This document shows positions 62,150 to 64,000 of a stretch of DNA of 64,000 nt, one piece after another (the first letter of the stretch is position 1; the number at the start of each line of letters is the position of its first letter). Source of the stretch: Flavobacterium sufflavum (GTDB lineage Bacteria > Bacteroidota > Bacteroidia > Flavobacteriales > Flavobacteriaceae). The notes below the pieces were generated by a model. That model worked only from the letters and a program-made list of their open reading frames with translations, ran no database searches and had not been told where the DNA came from. The DNA lies in assembly GCF_004016525.1 (NCBI RefSeq), contig NZ_SACJ01000006.1, positions 1 through 64,000 on the forward strand, in the 5' to 3' direction. A program made the translations under genes and the position numbers.

Positions 62150-63169
62150 TTATTTATTCCAGGACATTTTAAATTTTGCATCTTCCATTCTATTTCCTTT
62201 TTCGTCATCGCAAATGGCATAGTTGAAACCAGAGCGCAAACTATACCCAGCGTGCTCGCCATTTTTATTCAAAGCAATAAAACCTACTTGTAAATATTCC
62301 ATGTCTTTGTGGTTTTTATGTTTGTTGTAAATGCGTTCGGTAATTTCTTTACAAGCTTCGAATGGTGACTTGCCTTGACGCATTAATTCCACCACCATAG
62401 CACTTCCAGCTGTTCGAATCACAGCTTCACCTAATCCTGTTGCTGCGGCAGCACCAACTTCATTATCCAGAAAAAGTCCTGCACCAATAATGGGAGAATC
62501 ACCAACACGTCCGTGCATTTTCCAGGCTGCTCCACTTGTAGTACAACCTCCTGCCAGATTTCCATCTTCATCAATCATGAGCATACTGATGGTATCGTGA
62601 TTTTCGATATTGATAACGGGTTTGTATTTTGATTCTTCCAACCATTTTTTCCAATCTTTTTCAGCTTCAGGAGTCAATAAGTTTTCTACTTTAAAACCTT
62701 CTGACAAGGCAAATTGAAGTGCTCCCGCTCCCGATAACATCACATGGGGAGTATTTTCCAAAACTCTTTTGGCTACCGAAATAGGATGCATAATTCCTTC
62801 TAAAAAAGATACCGAACCACAATTGCTGTTGTGATCCATAATGCAAGCGTCTAATGTTACCTTTCCTTCACGATCCGGATAACCACCATAACCTACACTT
62901 CTCACTTTTGGGTCAGCTTCAGGAATTCTCATTCCTGCTTCGATAGCATCTAAAGCTTTTTTTCCGGCTTTTAATTGTTTCCAAGTTTCTTCATTAGCAG
63001 GTAAACCATGATTCCAGGTTGAAATAACGACCGGTTTTTTAGTTTTTTTTGCTAATGAAGTTTCCTTTTTATTTTCTGTATTTTGAGCCACAGCTTCTAA
63101 TCCAAAAATAGAGCTAACTGCTAGTGTTCCTAAAGTCGTCTTTTTTATAAAATCTCTTCTGTTTGACAT
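62150..63169 (-). CDS. N4-(beta-N-acetylglucosaminyl)-L-asparaginase (glycosylasparaginase)
   Basis: An N-terminal nucleophile hydrolase that cuts the GlcNAc-Asn bond, the last step of N-glycoprotein breakdown. I start it at MSNRRDFIKKTTLGTLAVS, which gives a Tat signal with twin arginines, rather than 24 codons upstream inside the preceding gene. The autocleavage Thr is in NHDTISMLMIDEDGNLAGGC, and the substrate-binding block is HGRVGDSPIIGAGLFLDNE. GLGEAVIRTAGS also fits the family. About 339 residues is normal. The closest known examples include Elizabethkingia glycosylasparaginase. Its place beside GH20 and GH92 genes supports an N-glycan substrate. Confidence 0.95.
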   Translation of the reverse strand: MSNRRDFIKKTTLGTLAVSSIFGLEAVAQNTENKKETSLAKKTKKPVVISTWNHGLPANEETWKQLKAGKKALDAIEAGMRIPEADPKVRSVGYGGYPDREGKVTLDACIMDHNSNCGSVSFLEGIMHPISVAKRVLENTPHVMLSGAGALQFALSEGFKVENLLTPEAEKDWKKWLEESKYKPVINIENHDTISMLMIDEDGNLAGGCTTSGAAWKMHGRVGDSPIIGAGLFLDNEVGAAAATGLGEAVIRTAGSAMVVELMRQGKSPFEACKEITERIYNKHKNHKDMEYLQVGFIALNKNGEHAGYSLRSGFNYAICDDEKGNRMEDAKFKMSWNK

Positions 63170-63182
63170 GATTTCTATATTT

Positions 63183-64000
63183 TTATTTATATTTTTTTGA
63201 AGATAAAGCCATAGTATTCTCTTTGCCCTTTGGAATGTCACCCATTGTAAAAACTAAAGTTCCCCCTTGCATAATTTCTTTATGCGAAATATAATTTCTA
63301 TCTATTTTATGACCATTAAATTCAACAGTTTGGATGTATTTGTTTTCAGGAACATTGTTTTTAGTTCGAATCGTAAATTTTTTATTATTTTCTAAGTTTA
63401 TGGTAACTAAATCAAACATTGGATAACCAAAAGCATAAATACTTTGCACTGGATTTACTGGATAAAAACCGAGAGAACTCAATACATACCAAGATGACAT
63501 TTGACCACAATCTTCATTTCCACAGTGACCATTAGGTTCATTCTTATACTGAGTTTCTAAAATTTCCTTAACTAATTCTTGCGTTTTCCATGGTTTATGA
63601 ATGTAGTTGTATAAATAAGCCACATGATGACTAGGTTCATTTCCATGTGCATATTGACCAATCATCCCGGTACTAAAAATGGGTAATTTATCTTCTGGTA
63701 ATGATTTTAAGCTGAACATCGAATCCAATTTTTGTTCAAAAGCATCATTTCCTCCAACTTTTTGAATTAATCCTTCTATATTTTGAGGAACGGACCAAAA
63801 ATATTGCCAGGCGTTGCTTTCACAGAAATACGGCGTATATTCTTTAGGTATAAAATCTTTTATAAAACTGCCATCTCTCAATTTAGGTCTCATAAAAGTA
63901 CTCTTTGCATCATACAGATTTCTCCAGTTTTCTGAGCGTTTCAAGAAATAGTTGTAATCATCTAATTTATTTAAAGCTTTGGCAAACTGAGCCAAACACC
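63183..64000 (-). CDS. GH92 alpha-mannosidase, 5' part beyond the window
   Basis: The C-terminal 270 or so residues of a second GH92 enzyme. The reading frame stays open to the right edge of the window, so the true start lies outside. ESNAWQYFWSVPQNIEGLIQKVGG and GHCGNEDCGQMSSWYVLSSLGFYPVNPVQ with AFGYPMFDLVTINLENN are the conserved barrel and catalytic-region segments. Its glycine-Asn-Glu-Asp-Cys variant (GNEDCGQMS) differs from the GNDDTGTMS of the first GH92, which hints at a different linkage. It appears to head the part of the locus seen here, 13 bases before the glycosylasparaginase start. Confidence 0.93.
   Translation of the reverse strand, partial: CLAQFAKALNKLDDYNYFLKRSENWRNLYDAKSTFMRPKLRDGSFIKDFIPKEYTPYFCESNAWQYFWSVPQNIEGLIQKVGGNDAFEQKLDSMFSLKSLPEDKLPIFSTGMIGQYAHGNEPSHHVAYLYNYIHKPWKTQELVKEILETQYKNEPNGHCGNEDCGQMSSWYVLSSLGFYPVNPVQSIYAFGYPMFDLVTINLENNKKFTIRTKNNVPENKYIQTVEFNGHKIDRNYISHKEIMQGGTLVFTMGDIPKGKENTMALSSKKYK

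Noticed and set aside
1..64000. CRISPR array, intact insertion sequence or prophage
   Set aside because: No regularly spaced repeats, no transposase gene and no phage structural genes are visible. The only recombinase is the lone tyrosine integrase.

Overview
The window is a piece of a chromosome of a Flavobacterium-like member of the Bacteroidetes. The evidence is low G+C; promoters with the Bacteroidetes consensus (TTTG, about 19 bp, TAnnTTTG); a lack of Shine-Dalgarno sequences; a SusC/SusD pair; type IX secretion genes (PorP/SprF, type-B sorting domain); and the long class II ketol-acid reductoisomerase. Two tRNA genes (Tyr-GTA, Ser-TGA) are present. There is no CRISPR array and no intact insertion sequence.

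Region 1 (about 150-8340, minus strand) holds branched-chain amino acid synthesis in the order leuA, leuB, then ilvD, ilvB, ilvN, ilvC. Between leuB and ilvD lies an unlisted 20-codon reading frame, MKNSIVLVSVVNVIVVSTNA. Half of its residues are Val, Ile or Leu. It is preceded by a perfect -7 box and followed by a perfect 8-bp terminator hairpin with a T-run and a possible competing antiterminator. This has every visible part of a classical ribosome-mediated attenuator and is the best regulatory find in the window. LeuA lacks the C-terminal leucine-sensing domain, so control at RNA level would make sense.

Region 2 (8450-21600) is mostly plus-strand housekeeping and hypothetical genes: a thiol-disulfide lipoprotein, tRNA-Tyr, a 2-oxoglutarate oxygenase, an eIF1/SUI1 homologue, a nucleoside phosphorylase, a VOC protein, a GNAT, a periplasmic-binding-like protein, a transglutaminase, a bestrophin, pheT and a fasciclin protein. 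Three genes within about 4 kb (the thioredoxin lipoprotein, the VOC protein and the GNAT) each contain one in-frame stop while the reading frame on both sides stays intact. This points to recent nonsense mutations or base errors.

Region 3 (21700-28900, minus) is a TetR-controlled RND efflux operon: TetR, TolC, adaptor, RND pump and a short-chain dehydrogenase. The palindrome TGAACA-N-TGTTCA occurs both before tetR and between tetR and tolC. Region 4 (29100-37770) has an SGNH hydrolase, a three-gene type IX secretion/adhesin cluster and rpsA with its promoter and leader. Region 5 (37830-41470) is a patchwork of repeats and possible mobile-element traces: a dispersed hairpin element (second copy near 18.3 kb), a GNAT followed by an integron-attC-like half site and a REP-like hairpin, an Hsp20 gene, tRNA-Ser, and a lone tyrosine recombinase.

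Region 6 (41470-64000, minus) is a large polysaccharide utilization locus. Reading in the direction of transcription, it encodes GH92 (cut by the window edge), glycosylasparaginase, GH20 hexosaminidase, GH35 galactosidase, GH29 fucosidase, GH92 mannosidase, GH3, SusC, SusD, CutC, a FucP symporter, a sialidase-like propeller lipoprotein, a rhamnose/fucose-type mutarotase and an M28 peptidase. Together these can strip Fuc, Gal, GlcNAc and Man from N-glycans and cut the last GlcNAc-Asn bond, so the likely target is asparagine-linked glycoprotein glycans.
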